From Gigaspora rosea (Eukaryota > Glomeromycota > Glomeromycetes > Diversisporales > Gigasporaceae), in assembly GCA_003550325.1 (NCBI GenBank), contig QKWP01000067.1:518025-582024 (forward strand): a stretch of DNA of 64,000 nucleotides, read 5' to 3'. This document shows, in pieces, positions 24,010 through 35,904 of this stretch. The stretch's first letter is position 1. Each line of letters starts with the position of its first letter. Made by a program: the position numbers and the translations under genes. A model generated the notes under the pieces. The model worked only from the letters and a program-made list of their open reading frames with translations. It was not told the origin of the DNA and ran no database searches.

Positions 24010-24329
24010 ATTGTCGCGGCTGACACTGAAATTGGCTGATGACGAAATTTGGGGTCTCGATTTGAAACTATAAGCCCTGCTAAAATCCACATATACCGTA
24101 AACCTCGGAAAATAAGCACAGCACACTCTACCCTACTTTTTTCAATTTCGGATTAGCGGAACTAGCAATAAAATCTTTACTCAAATTATCCCCGTTTATC
24201 TGAAATTGAAAAGGTAGGGTATAGGAGGTTTACGATAACCCTATAAGAAAAAAACGAAATAAACACCTCCAAAAAATTTTAAAATTTCATATCAAAATAG
24301 GACAAAATTTCAGCATCAACCGTGACAAT
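24010..24329. mobile_element. Nested inverted repeats (MITE)
   Basis: Outer ends ATTGTCGCGGCTGACACTGA and the inverse of ATTGTCACGGTTGATGCTGA (about 80% alike) bound 320 bp. Inside, TACCGTAAACCTC and CACTCTACCCTAC face GTAGGGTATAGGAGG and TTTACG over 24097-24238. The pattern suggests one element inserted in another or a long imperfect TIR. No target duplication was found. Confidence 0.6.
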
Positions 24330-25746
24330 AATTGTAATAGGTTCTTTTCTATATTATCTAACATAAACATTAGGTACTTACATAAGAAGCGTTTTTTTTT
24401 ATTTTATTACCATTCTTATATATTTAGATTACCATATATCTTAAAGCTTTTTTTTCTATTACAATATATCGACATATTTTATAAATTACAAGTAGTGACG
24501 TTATATTTAGCTATTATAAAAACCGACCAATAAATAGAACCGAACGAGCCGATAACATTCCTAATTACAGGCTTTGCCAAATTAAATAATTTTTAAAACT
24601 ACGAACTACAGATTTTTCGAATTAATTTTTTTCATACAAATTATCGATTTTGCCGAATGGATTTTTTAAATATAAATCTATAAGTTATTGGTTTTGCCGA
24701 ATTGATTTTTAAAAATATAAATCCATAAATTATAGATTTGCCAAATTGATTTTTTCGATTTACTAAATCATATTGATATGAATATTTATAAATTAAATGT
24801 CGATGAATGGATTTGAATTTTGCAGTCCATTTAAGGTTTTAATGATTAAAGGTATCTCTGGACGAATATGGGGATCTCTATTCCAACATTTCTTGTATAG
24901 TTCAACATATTGGAAAGGTGTGTTTTCTGCTGGAATTTCTCTAAATTCATCTAATACTTGTATGCTCCAAAAGATTTCATGCGAAGTCAGTTGTTTGAAT
25001 GGTGGCTGGCCGCTTGATATCTCCCAAAGAATCACTCCAAGACTATAAAGGTCAGACTTTTTATCATATTTAGAGTCTTTTAAACATCGGGGATCTATAT
25101 ATGCTGGCATGCCTTTAATTTCTAAGCATGGCAATGTTGAACCTTCATTAATCTGCCTTGACATACCAAAATCTGTGATCTTAATTTGCTTATTATAGAC
25201 GAGAATGTTTTTTGAATTCTATCAAAAAATGATAATTTGTTCGTTTAAATAATTAAGATTATATGTAGATAAAATAGATTATGCTTACTAAGTCACAATG
25301 AACTATATTTTTAGTATGTAAATCAAAAGTCCTTGTGCTGTTTCTTCAGCCATGCGAAATTTATAAATCAATTTTAGACTTTTGAAATTTTCACTTAATA
25401 AATCTTTATCAGCACATTGTAAAACCATAAAATAATGTTCTCTTGAAGGATCTATTTTTTTGTAATAATTATGAAATAGTAAAATTCGTTGATCAGAATC
25501 AAATGTGTTAACAGGTATTGCGTAATTTAGGGATTCTCAAGCACTTCAATGTGATTTAACATCGCGCACAAGAATTACGATTAATTATTGAAATGATTCT
25601 TATAAAAATTTTTTTGAAATTTATGGCGGGTTTTAAATTTTAGCCAATCAACGAAACCTGAAAAAAAATAGCCACAACCATCATTTTCATCTTTTCTAAC
25701 TACCTCTACCCACACGTGATCAAAATCCAATCACATTTCAAGATCA

Positions 25747-25895
25747 GGTGTAACTAGTGATGTGCCATTTATATGATACCTGAAAAATTTTAGCGTACAG
25801 TACGTACTGTACGTATAGTTCTTTTCCGGCATCTGATTTGCTGGCATAAGTGGTCGGCAAAAATTTGCTGTACGCGGCTCATCACTAGGTGTAAC
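25747..25895. mobile_element. hAT-type MITE, 133 bp, 8-bp TSD
   Basis: 25755-25887 has ends TAGTGATGTGCC and the inverse of TAGTGATGAGCC (hAT YARNG form), flanked by perfect 8-bp duplications GGTGTAAC at 25747-25754 and 25888-25895. The interior has the palindrome GTACAGTACGTACTGTAC. It lies inside the enlarged intron of the kinase pseudogene. Confidence 0.9.
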
Positions 25896-26277
25896 GTAAC
25901 ACGATCAAACGTTCGTTTTGACAAAAATCGCTCATTTCGCATATTAAATCACCTTCTGCGCATTTAATAAAAAGTTTTCCTTGAGCGATTTTACATATAA
26001 CTGCCTAATAACATAAAGCGAACTTAAGGATTTTTGTTGTTGGTCACGTGTGGGTGGAATTTCCAGGAATACGGTCACTTGATCGGCCAAGCCCTAATTG
26101 AAATTGATCAATTATCCGGTTTGCAAATTGATGTGACGTGACGACTTACGTACCTGTTATAATACCGTAGAACGTAATGATGTTAGGATGACCTTGAATA
26201 TTTAGCAAAATTTCGACCTTTAAATAATCGATCGTATATTGGTGATATATTTAATCGAAATGTAAAAGGGAATTGAT

Positions 26278-27768
26278 AATGCCACACCCATGTAGATCGT
26301 TTTAGTTTTTTCTAATTTTTTTAAACTTTGAAGATATCTTGACATCCTCCTGACCAAATTCGATCAACATTTTTTTGTTTTAATTGTAGAAAGCAGTAGA
26401 ATTAAAATAAAAAAAGGTTATCGAATTTAATTAGAAGGATGTCAAGATATCTTCAACCAAAGTTTGCAAAATTCTAAAACGTCTATCAAATATAAGCTGN
26501 TAAAATAAAAAAAAGTTTATCGAATTTAATTAGGAGGATGTCAAGATATCTTCAACCAAATTTTGCAAAATTCTAAAACGTCTATCAAATATAAGCTGCG
26601 GCAAAAATTGTTCACAATCATTGATCGAAGATATCTTGACACCCACTTGACAAATTCGATCAACTTTTTTTTGTTTTAATTGTAGTTAGCAGTGGAATTA
26701 AATAAAAAAAGTTGATCGAATTTGATTAGAAGGGTGTCAAGGGATCTTCGATCAAAGATTGTAAACAATTTTTTGCCGGCTTATGATTGATAGACGATTT
26801 AGAATTTTACAAACTTTGGTCGAAGATATCTTGATACCCTTCTAATCAAATTTGATCAACTTTTTTATTTTAATTCTACTGCTTTCTACAATCAAAACAA
26901 AAAAAAGTTGATCGAATTGTCAGGTGGGTGCCAAGATATCTTCGATCAAAGATTGTAAACAATTTTTTCCGCAGCTTATATTTTATAGACGTTTTAGAAT
27001 TTTACAAAACTTTGATTGAAGATATCTTGACACCCTTCTAATCAAATTCAATCAGCCTTTTTTATTTTAATTCTATTGCTTTCTATAATTAAAACAAAAA
27101 AATGTTGATCGAATTTGGTCAGTTGGGTGTCAAGATATCTTCGATCAAAGATTGTAAACAATTTTTTGCCGCAGCTTATATTTGATAGACTTTTGACACC
27201 TTTCTAATCAAATTAGATCAACCTTTTTTATTTTAATTCTACTGCCTTCTATAATTAAACCAAAAAAAGTTGATCGAATTTGGTCAGTTGGGTGTCAAGA
27301 TATCTTCGATCAAAAATTGTAAACACTTTTTTGCTGCAGCTTATATTTGATAGACGTTTTAGAATTTTACAACCTTTGATCGAAGATATCTTGACACCTT
27401 TCTAATCAAATTCGATCAACCTTTTTTTATTTTAATTATACTGCTTTTTACAATTAAAACAAAAAAATGTTGATCGAATTTGGTCAGTTGGGTGTCAAAA
27501 TATCTCCGATCAAAGATTGTAAACAATTTTTTGCTGCAGCTTATTTGATAGACGTTTTAGAATTTTACAAACTTTGATCGATGATATCTTGACACCCTTC
27601 TAATCAAATTCGATCATCTTTTTTTTATTTTAATTCTACTGTTTTTACAATTTAAGCAAAAAAATGTTGATCGAATTTAGTCAGGTGGGTATCAAGATAT
27701 CTTCAATCAAATTTCAAAAAAAAATTAGAAAAAACTAAAACGATCTACATGGGTGTGGCATTGTCAAA
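26278..27768. repeat. Palindromic-unit tandem array inside a large terminal inverted repeat
   Basis: The outer ends are about 50-bp inverted repeats (AATGCCACACCCATGTAGAT then CGTTTTAGTTTTTTCTAA). Between them lie roughly seven units of about 180-200 bp. Each unit is itself a fold-back: GAAGATATCTTGACACC, AATCAAATTCGATCAAC, an AT spacer, then GTTGATCGAATTTGGTCA and GTGTCAAGATATCTTC. Units are separated by a TTGTAAACAATTTTTTGC and TAGACGTTTTAGAATTTTAC linker. One unit junction near 27187 is shortened. An N at 26500 sits between two near-identical 98-bp segments. It appears to be a MITE that amplified internally. A diverged single unit is at 6080-6282. Confidence 0.85.
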
Positions 27769-28019
27769 AAATCAATTCCTATAATAATTACGTTTTTAAA
27801 CAGGTGAAAGTTTTTTTTTTTTTTTTTGTTTTTAAGTCTCTGGATGCAACAAATAAAATTTTTGATTACCTCTCTATTAAAATTTTGATCTTGTGTACTA
27901 TCTCTAATACGCTTCAAGGCTTTCGTAATTTTGCAACAATCGCAATCATATTTGTATATTATTCCAGAACCTCCACCATTAATTTCTACAATTTTATCAA
28001 AATCAATACTAACAAACAT

Positions 28020-28829
28020 TGCGTAATTAATGATTAGTGAATTTGATCGAGTATGTATCTATGGCTTCGTGAGCCTGCACGAAAATAATTAAGCTTGCGG
28101 ATACAAAAATATGTGTTGAGCTGAGAGACCAACTACCGATTAAGTTGAATAAAAATTAAGGATAATTTCTTTACAGAAACTTTGATTTTTTAAAAATATA
28201 AACAGCATATGGGGGAGGTCAGTAGAAAAGGGACAAATTTTTTCTAAGCATCTTAAATACGTGCGTACGTACGTACCTTTATATTTTTATGAATCAGTCT
28301 ATCCTATTCTTGCGATGTGGTCGTACAATAATATCTAATACTACAACAATCTAAAACTTCTGGAAATTTTCAAATTAGGTAATTCGATTGTCTAAGATTG
28401 ACATGTCCTATGAAATTTTTATTGGACATCCGCAATATAAACAGTTTACAATTTTTAAATACAAATTTTAAAAACATTTATGCTAATATGTAATTGTAAT
28501 AAAAATAAATATCTAAAATATGTTCGTTCACGTGTATTAATTTTAATATTAATTTTACGATGACGATAACTCGTGACAATAATTAATATATTCGTAGCCA
28601 CGACTGCATTCCATAATACAATCAAATTTCAAGCAGGTGTAACGCGAAATCAAACAAATATCGTTTTTGTTATTAAAAAAATTGTTAATTACGTTCTAAC
28701 AAAAAAAATTCCTTGCTAAATTTTGGTATAAACGATCCCTTGCCCCAACCTAACCTCACGCTTTTTATTTTTATAAAAAAGAAAATTGGTGTGATAGTAA
28801 CGGATACATGTAGCCTATGGCTACAAATA
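28020..28829. other. Intergenic, no gene seen
   Basis: Region 5' of the kinase remnant. Overlapping sense and antisense ORFs near 28685-28940 lie across a transposon end and are not called. A short CGTACGTACGTAC run is at about 28264. Confidence 0.4.
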
Positions 28830-29118
28830 TGGGCGGTCAAAAGTAGAAACCAAGGAAATTGGATGATCACGAGTTTTGAGATAATTGGCAAAACATATTT
28901 TGTTACACAAAAACAAAACACCCTCAATTCCGGATTATAAACCTCCGTTTTACTATTTAAAAGTTTTTAAACGACTATAGCTTTAAAATTTACTAATTAA
29001 TTATATTTTCGTTATTAAATAAAAAAGATTCAGCTTTAAACAATATATTCGATTAATCTAAAAGCTCATTTTTTAAAAAAAGGTCAAATTCCTTGGTTTC
29101 TACTTTTGACCGCCCATA
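28828..29118. mobile_element. TA-flanked MITE (mariner-like) with about 33-bp TIRs
   Basis: 28830-29116 begins TGGGCGGTCAAAAGTAGAAA then CCAAGGAA and ends with the inverse. TA flanks both ends (28828-28829, 29117-29118). The 287-bp interior is AT-rich and non-coding. Confidence 0.8.
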
Positions 29119-29210
29119 TATTAATTCTAATAATAATAATAACAATAATAAAGTAAAAAAAAATTAAAAAATTAAATAAATAAATAAAAAGCGAATAAAA
29201 ATGAATTGAT

Positions 29211-29457
29211 ATATGGGGTCTTTGCCTTGAAAATGACCTTACGGGACTATGTAGATCTTATGAATAAAAATTAAAATTTCTAGCTATCCAGTAATCCAAT
29301 TCAAATAAACTTTTTTTATTTTGTAGAGCTTAGTGAGTTCTACAAAATAATAAAAAAATTATTTGAATTGGATTATTGGATGGCTAGAAATTTTAATTTT
29401 TTATTCATAAGATCTACATAGCCCCGTAAGGTCATTTTCAAGGCAAAGACCCCATAT
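29211..29457. mobile_element. Long hairpin element, arms about 110 bp
   Basis: ATATGGGGTCTTTGCCTTGA at the left and its inverse at 29438-29457 start two near-perfect arms that meet around 29325-29340. GAT flanks both sides (29208-29210 and 29458-29460), a possible 3-bp duplication. It has no coding capacity. Confidence 0.8.
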
Positions 29458-29714
29458 GATCGCCCTAAATATTAAATGCTAGCTAAATTTTCATGCATTA
29501 AAAGAATACATTCGAATATTCATATTTATTTTAACAATGTAATTAATAATTTCTGCATTCCCCCGCGTAGAACACATACGCATTTGTTTTTCGGCAACGC
29601 CAGGAAACTGGTCGGGAGTCTTGTCTAACCCGAATCTAATAAGAAGATGCTACCACTTTTTTTTAAAAAAATATAAATTTACTTTTTTACAGGTTTTTTT
29701 TCATGACCTTCATA

Positions 29715-30250
29715 CTCAGCTTGGTGAGTAGTACAGATTATTTCGTAAATTTTCGACATAACAAACTTGCATCCCCAAGTTATTCTTATCTTGTTTAGGC
29801 ATGTGCAGTTCTTTCTGTTATGCCAATACAAAGAACCTTAAGGGTATTAGTCACTCAATGTTTGAATTTCGGATTACACTGAATATAGCAGATTTAGACA
29901 TTCATTATAAAGAATTTCACGAGTCACGAAGCCATATCCTTGCGAATCAATAAAGTGTTGAAGAAGAAAATATGTAATACAAGGCGATAAAGATCAATTC
30001 AAATATAATGAATAAAAAAAAATAAAAAATAAAAAAAATAAAATGACGCATGAAACAATAAAAGAATTAGCTTTATAGAAAAAAGAATTATCTTTATAGA
30101 TATCAATGAAAAGATCAATACAAATATCAATGTAATTATTAATAATTTTATTATCGTCATCGCAATCTGCATCACGAATTGATTCACGATCGGTGAAAAT
30201 CGAGAAATAACACGTCAATTCAGAATCAACGTAAATTCAGAAATTATGCG
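29715..30250. repeat. Dispersed repeat, copy 1 (copy 2 at 53630-55090)
   Basis: Shared ordered words include TTGCATCCCCAAGTTATTC, GAATCAATAAAGTGTTGAAG, ATATGTAATACAAGGCGATA, CATGTAATTATTAATAA-like, and then GAGAAATAACACGT and GTAAATTCAGAAAT-GCGG. Copy 2 has the same order but with extra insertions. I see no intact ORF in either copy. The ORFs at 29994-30218 come from an A-rich simple stretch. Confidence 0.75.
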
Positions 30251-30314
30251 GAACATATAAACACATAGTAAAATGTAGCGTCCTTGCTTACACTTATTTA
30301 TTATATAATTAGTT

Positions 30315-30405
30315 CTTCGTCTTTTATTAGTTTGTCACCCTTTGCAGTTTCGTCGGTTTCGTTATTTCGTCATTTGAGATTTTAGTTGTAACAATTATAG
30401 TACGT
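30315..30405. repeat. Relic of the GACGAAA-element right end
   Basis: TTTGTCACCCTTTGCAGTTT, TTTCGTCATTTGAG and ATTTTAGTTG match the right subterminal region of the element at 56941-58246 in the same order. Only this end is present. Confidence 0.6.
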
Positions 30406-30413
30406 ACATACTG

Positions 30414-30613
30414 TAAATTCTCGAAGTAGCGGGTATCTGCGCGCTATTTTGTGTACACCCATGGGCGTTATTTTGAATATACGTTATTAATAAATTAACT
30501 GTACGCGTAACATGATATTAGTGTGTGGGGGTGTGCATTATTTCGGAAATCTCTTATATTTTTAGAGGGAGCGATTTTCAAAATAACGTTCGTGCCCGCT
30601 ATTTCGAGAATTT
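30414..30613. repeat. MITE-like inverted repeat, AAATTCTCGAA ends
   Basis: AAATTCTCGAAGTAGCGGGT at the left faces ACCCGCTATTTCGAGAATTT-like sequence at 30592-30613. About 150 bp between include GGGCGTTATTTTG and its weak inverse. No target duplication was resolved. Confidence 0.65.
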
Positions 30614-32113
30614 CCGGAATATTTCCAAATTTGAGGGAGGCTTAAAGTGAAATGAAATTTATTTAGGGTTAGGATTTACCTTTTTGATGCAGACAGAAGG
30701 ATTTTATATAAAAATATCAAGAACGCAATTTATGCCATGTATTGAATAACTCCGCTTTACGCCACTGAGCGTCTCCGTTAGGAGTTAAAAAAATAAAATA
30801 AAATAAAAAATAACTCCGCTTTAGCCGCTCACAAATTCGGAGATGTAGCGCTCTATTTGGTAAAAGATCTGCGATTGGAAATTCTTTTCAATTCTATGTG
30901 GCTAAAATGTGGCTGAATTTGCATAACTGCCTTTTAAGGAACCTTAGATTACATAGTCATAGAATAATATTCGCAAGAATTATTTTTATTAAAACGATCG
31001 TTTTTATTATTATTATTATTAATGAAAATTACTATTAAAACGGTTCTGGTAAAATCCCTGACTGTACGTAAACTCACGCTATGCATATTCAATTAGCGTT
31101 AAGGACAATCATTTGTTTAACAATGAGATCTACAAATGGCACCAACACTTAAACGGAATTTTATATTTAGAAAAATCATCTCCCCGTGCCAGTACATATT
31201 TACTGACATAATGACATTGCGAATAGCTTATTCAATTACATTATATGATAGAATTCTCAGAAACGCCTATTTCGCAATAAGGTTAAACAAAATAGTTATG
31301 ACTATATAAAGAAATAACACGAACGTCGTACCTGTACGTACGATGTATGTGCAGCCTTGTTTGGGTTAACGTTAGCCGAACTACGCACAATAATATTTAA
31401 TAAATAAATACTGCATAAAAAAACCGTTATACTAACTTCAATAAGCTTTAAAGCTAGATTAGGAATATATATGTCAACATAGGAGAACGATACACAACTT
31501 TTTTTACTTTTTTTATTGTTATAATTTTACAGACCGCATGACAATGGTTGATACCACTAGTGATATTTTTAAAGTGACCTTCGTTAAAAATGAAGCAGTA
31601 ATCGATCGTTTAAAAAATTTATTTGATGAAATGTCGTAATATTAGTTGAGTGCCAAAAACCAGCTGATTTTTGGATCAGGTTAAATGATATCAGTATATA
31701 AAAGTCAGATCATTTTAACATCAATTCGTTTTTTTTTCTCATGGCTTGGCCTAACCCGGTCTAATCTCCCAAATAAAGAGAATCAGCTGATATGGCACTC
31801 CTCTAAAATAGTGATATTGATTCTGTTCTCAGTCTAATTATTTTACTTTGTAAAATTGAATTAAGTTGATGAGAGTTAAACAACGAAACAAATATTTCGA
31901 GAAAAACAGTGCATATTAACAAATTCCGAACTACTTTATCTCGATAACACTTGCAGACCAGCCAATCAAAACTTTATTTGATTGACCCATTAACGTTAAT
32001 TATAAATTTCGCGGAGTTATATAATAGAAATCGGAGTACTTGATCCGAAGCTGGTTATATAAATCATTGAACATTTTTTATCTCATTTATTAAAATTGTA
32101 AAAAATTGTAAAC
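30614..32113. other. Intergenic upstream of the vWA gene
   Basis: Contains a degenerate piece (about 30655-30740: TTTAGGGTTAGGATTTACC, TATCAAGAACGCAATTTATG) related to the TIR element at 61085-61440, and a duplicated AACTCCGCTTTA word at 30757 and 30812. A TATA-like GTTATATAAATC lies about 60 bp before the ATG at 32114. No gene is seen. Confidence 0.4.
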
Positions 32114-34010
32114 ATGTCTCAAGATAATTCAACATATTCCAGTAATCGTTTTTCAACTCTTTTTACTTCAACGCTTCTTCAATCACATCAGTACAATGGA
32201 ACGCCACCGCCACCATATCAGTCTGTATCTCCATCCACTCAAATACCCAGTTATAATGGCGACACCAATAATCCTGAAGATGACGACAGAATTATTATTG
32301 ACGAAAGTCAAACCACCAATGAACCAGCATTATTATCCGATAGTGAACCAGCTCTTAGCGTAAACCTTAACTCAGCATATAAAATGGTATCTAATACGAA
32401 ATCTCAAGAGCTATTATGTATGGCTTCGCTTGTAACGAGCGACTTTATTCCAGAAAATGCAAAGGAAACCGGTTCACATGCCGATATTGTTCTCATATTA
32501 GATGTTAGTTCTTCAATGTCTGGAAGTAAACTTAATCTTCTTAAAGAGAGTTTGAATTTTATCGTCAGTGAGCTTTCACCAAAAGATCGATTAAGCTTGA
32601 TAACTTTTAATACTTCAGCGAAGCGTATCACTCCATTATTATTTGTAAATGAAGCTAATAAAAGTAAATTGTATCAATCTATTCAAAATTTGAGAGCTAA
32701 TGGTGGTACTAATATTGGAAATGGTCTTAAACTAGGTGTGTTAATTGTTTAAAGTTTCAACTTTTTTTTTTTTTTTTTTATTATTATAATAATTAAACTT
32801 TATTATTATTATTTTGAAATCTAGGTTTGGATGTTTTGACTCAAAGGATAACAAAGAACCCTATTACTGGAATGATTTTACTTTCTGATGGTATGGATAA
32901 TAAGGAACAGTCTTATGAGCATTTATATGAAAGAGCTCGTGATGCCGAGTAAGTATTTTGTTCATTTAATTGTAGTGCGTCAGTTTAGAATAAATCTATA
33001 GTAGTCGTTGTATTTTTATATACAGTAGTCTGTTGTAAATTCTAATGAATTCTAAGCTGGAGCACAACATGAACGAAAAGAAATCTATACAAATAATATT
33101 AATAATATTAATTATATTGAATAATTTTTTGTGCAGGATTTCTATCCATACATTTGGTTATGGATCTGACCATGATGCAAGAAAGCTCCATACTGTTTCT
33201 GTAAAAACCGAAGGAAGCTTCACTTATATTTATGAATTTGAGCAAATCAAAGAATGTTTTGCTGGTTGTATTGGCGGTCTTGTAAGCATTTCATGCTGCG
33301 ACGTAAAATTATATTTACGAATTCCTGAAACAACTCAAAACGTTAAAATAACTGAAGTACTTAGTAAATATGACAACACTATCAGTAATAATATGCTCAG
33401 TGCTCAGATTAACATTCATAATTTGTACGCTGGCGAAAAGAAAGATTTATTATTTATGGTCAAAATTTTACCTACTGAAACTGATGATGATTCTGAAACA
33501 AATGAATTTAAAATCATTGATTTGGACATTAATTACTTTGATATTCATAAAGGAATTAGAATAAATTGTCTTGAATCTCCTGCAACTCTAAAAATAATCC
33601 ACTCTACGTCCGAAATCGATCCATCTGACAATCCTGTCAACTCACAAGTAATTCAACAAAAATATCGTTATCTTACTTCAAAAGTAATTTTAGATGCTTC
33701 TAATTTTGCTGAACAAGGCAATTATTCTAGAGCACAATTAATTATTAATAATCTAAAAAAAGAAATTCAACTTCATCGTGATGAATCTCCCGAATTTTAT
33801 GATATATTAATAGAAGATTTAAGCATGATTGCCAGACAACAAAGTAATGCACATACCTATCAAACTAGTGGAAGAGCGCATTCTCTGCAACAAACTTCAG
33901 TACATCATAGTCAACGTGCTTGGAGTTCACGAACTTTATCTGAAACTACTTACCAGACTCCTACTATTCAAAGATATTCAGCGAGATCTAGGAACTCAGG
34001 AGAAACCTAA
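32114..34010 (+). CDS. von Willebrand factor A domain protein, 3 exons, 539 aa
   Basis: Exons 32114-32735, 32825-32948 and 33137-34010 join in phase and give 539 residues. The disordered N-terminus (1-100) is Ser/Pro-rich with a PPPPY motif at 31-35, a potential WW-domain ligand, and an acidic patch. The vWA domain spans about 120-300. It has a complete MIDAS: D130-x-S132-x-S134 in LDVSSSMSGS, T199 in GGTNIG, and D229 in LLSDGMDN. It continues through IHTFGYGSDHDARKL. A beta-rich region (about 305-410) and a helical segment, ASNFAEQGNYSRAQLIINNL, follow. These are reminiscent of the Vwaint-type tail of vWA proteins related to ubiquitin or Hint families, which is an inference. The tail is Gln/Ser/Thr-rich. 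No signal peptide or membrane segment is present, so it is probably an intracellular metal-dependent adhesion or scaffold protein. AATAAA lies near 34265. Confidence 0.87.
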
Positions 34011-34677
34011 ATTCCTTACACAGTATGATAACTATGTAGTAACTATATAGTAATTACTATGCAGATACTGCGCATTAAGACATTCCAAGTTTCTGTAAAG
34101 AACATCATATAATGATACTCCAAGTTTATTAAATATAATTAATGGACGGATAAAAACAACTTGTTTTAAAGCTTTTTACTGAAACATTGACATTTAAATT
34201 TTTCCTTAACAATTCAGCAAATTTGATATTTTTTTTCTGTATTTATTTGAGATTTTATTAGTGTAATAAATTAAATTTATCGTTTGGCAGCATAACTTAA
34301 AGCAAACCATAACAGATAAATTTTATATTAAATTTATCAAAATAATCAAGATTTAAATATTACAATTAATATATTTTATTATAAATATATTATTTTTGTC
34401 GATTATGTCGATCATCAAATTCTGATTGGACGAAATCAATTTTTTCAAAGTTACCTTATATCGAATGAATCCATAGATTACGTGTAAAATAAAAAAATTT
34501 TATCGATTTTAAAATAGGTATTTTATCGAGATATTGTCACTCGAAGTTTGAAAAAATTCAGCTGCAGTTTGCCTAAATTATTTTTAAATTATGAATGAGA
34601 ATGTCTTTTGATTGAATCCGGATACTATATAGATAGAACTTTAGAATTATGCGATTAAAAAAATTATTTTTACAGGG
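34011..34677. other. 3' flank, no gene seen
   Basis: AT-rich DNA with the putative poly(A) signal of the vWA gene and no other recognisable feature. Confidence 0.4.
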
Positions 34678-34873
34678 CTATCCCCAAATTCCGGGTCGGA
34701 TGCGTCGGGTTTAGGTCGGCGTTTAGCTCTAGATTCTATAGCAAAATTATCAGCTGGACATTTTTTATTTAATGAAAACTTTTTATGATCTTTGGCAAAA
34801 TTGATCAATTCTGATCCAGCAGACCGTGATTCCAATGCACACCGACGTATCCCGACCCGGAATTTTGGGATGA
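34678..34873. mobile_element. MITE with CCCCAAATTCCGGGTCGG ends
   Basis: ATCCCCAAATTCCGGGTCGG at the left faces CCCGACCCGGAATTTTGGGA at the right. Internal words (TCTATAGCAAAATTATCA, TTTTATGATCTT) recur in a diverged copy at 55094-55310. The antisense ORF over it is not a gene. Confidence 0.7.
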
Positions 34874-35204
34874 GTTTAAAAAAAAATCTTAACTATCTAA
34901 CTAACTATAACTATATGATCGATTTAAAATTTTGGATCATTTAAGAAATATTTAACTTTTATGTGTAACTTGATTATCGTTGTTACATTGCAAATTACGC
35001 CTAAAATTCATAAATTTTTTTAGATTTAATGTAACCTATAGTCAAGTAGTACGTACATTAAAATTTAATATTTCTTAAATTATCAATTTTTAAATATATA
35101 GAGTTAGGAAATATTTGACATCATTGTTTAGATTTCTTGCGCCATAAATTATTTATGCAAATTCGAACAACGTTTAACAAGTAGTAGTATTTTTAATTTA
35201 ATAA

Positions 35205-35285
35205 ATATCCGGATGGTATCCAATATTATCCGGATATTACCGGGTCCTATCCGGATATCCGTCAAATCTTATCCGTCAACTAAAA
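35205..35285. repeat. Cluster of TATCCGGA words
   Basis: TATCCGGAT, GGTATCC, TATCCGGATA and CCTATCCGGATATCCG recur over 80 bp with palindromic overlaps. It may be a decayed MITE end. No target duplication is visible. Confidence 0.5.
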
Positions 35286-35395
35286 TTAAGATCCGACAGA
35301 TCCAAACACTATCGATAACTGCCTACCTAACATCGATTATACATTTTTATTTTAAATACTGTATACGAAGAAATGGAAATATTGTATGATCGCTT

Positions 35396-35723
35396 ACGCC
35401 ACGCAAAGTTAATTTTTCGTTTTGCATAACATGGTGTTCCAAAATTCTAGTCGGCGGGTCGGAATTTTTTTTTAATATACTATAAATTAATAAGCTCATG
35501 TTCACATATGAGGCCACGCCAAGTTAATTTTTCGGTTTGCATAACATGGAATCGGAAAATTTGTGAATTTTTTTGGTTCTATCGGGTAATTACGGAAATT
35601 AAGGTCATCATCGGGTGACACCGGAGAAAAAATTAAATGGATAATTGAATTTTTTTTAAAAAAATTTTTTTGGAAAATTTGGGTCGGCGGGTTATGCAAA
35701 ACGAAAAATTAACTGCGTAGCTT
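35396..35723. mobile_element. Harbinger-like element, uninterrupted copy
   Basis: 35399-35720 starts CGCCACGCAAAGTTAATTTT, has an internal terminus at about 35512 (GGCCACGCCAAG), and ends GTTATGCAAAACGAAAAAT then AACTGCGTAGC. TTA lies on both sides. It has the same landmarks as the copies at 20776 and 22291. The antisense ORF crossing it is spurious. Confidence 0.8.
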
Positions 35724-35904
35724 AGACTTTGATAATGATGCTTTTTTTATAATCGTTTAAATTATTTTGAATATCTCGATAACTAACCGATAAAAATTTT
35801 AAAAATCATCAAAAGACTGCAGTCAAGTTTTTTTTTCTAATTTTGAACGATCATATCCCGATAACTACCCATCTAAAATCGGCGAAAATTTTTTTTACTT
35901 TACC

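Larger units (their letters stand above)
24793..28019 (-). pseudogene. TKL-type protein kinase, broken; exons spread around a repeat-filled intron
   Basis: Three kinase pieces lie in order on the minus strand. Exon A (28019-27870) has the N-lobe: FDKIVEINGGGSGIIYKYD (glycine loop) and ITKALKRI (VAIK-type Lys), ending in a GAG|GTAATC donor. Exon B (about 25540-25289) has HYFMVLQCADKDLLSE and AEETAQGL, then after a one-base shift near 25320-25330 DLHTKNIVHCDL (HRD region as HCD). Exon C (25218-24793) has NSKNILVYNKQIKITDFGMS, PAYIDPRCL, KSDLYSLGVILWEISSGQPP and CWNRDPHIRP, through the end of a kinase domain. The B-C intron (25288-25219) is of normal size and in phase. The A-B interval is about 2.3 kb and filled by the MITE at 25755 and the array at 26278-27768. 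DFG and Asp of HCD are intact. The frameshift, and the lack of a clean start to exon B, make me call it a pseudogene; sequencing error could explain the shift. Confidence 0.72.

Noticed and set aside
29994..30218. Overlapping antisense ORFs of 62 and 74 codons
   Set aside because: Low-complexity A-rich repeat. The second repeat copy at 54100-54250 does not keep them.
33045..33136. Extension of vWA exon 3 upstream to 33045
   Set aside because: That part is the intron. The acceptor at 33135-33136 joins in phase and restores a continuous vWA domain, while the upstream reading is AT-biased and non-homologous.
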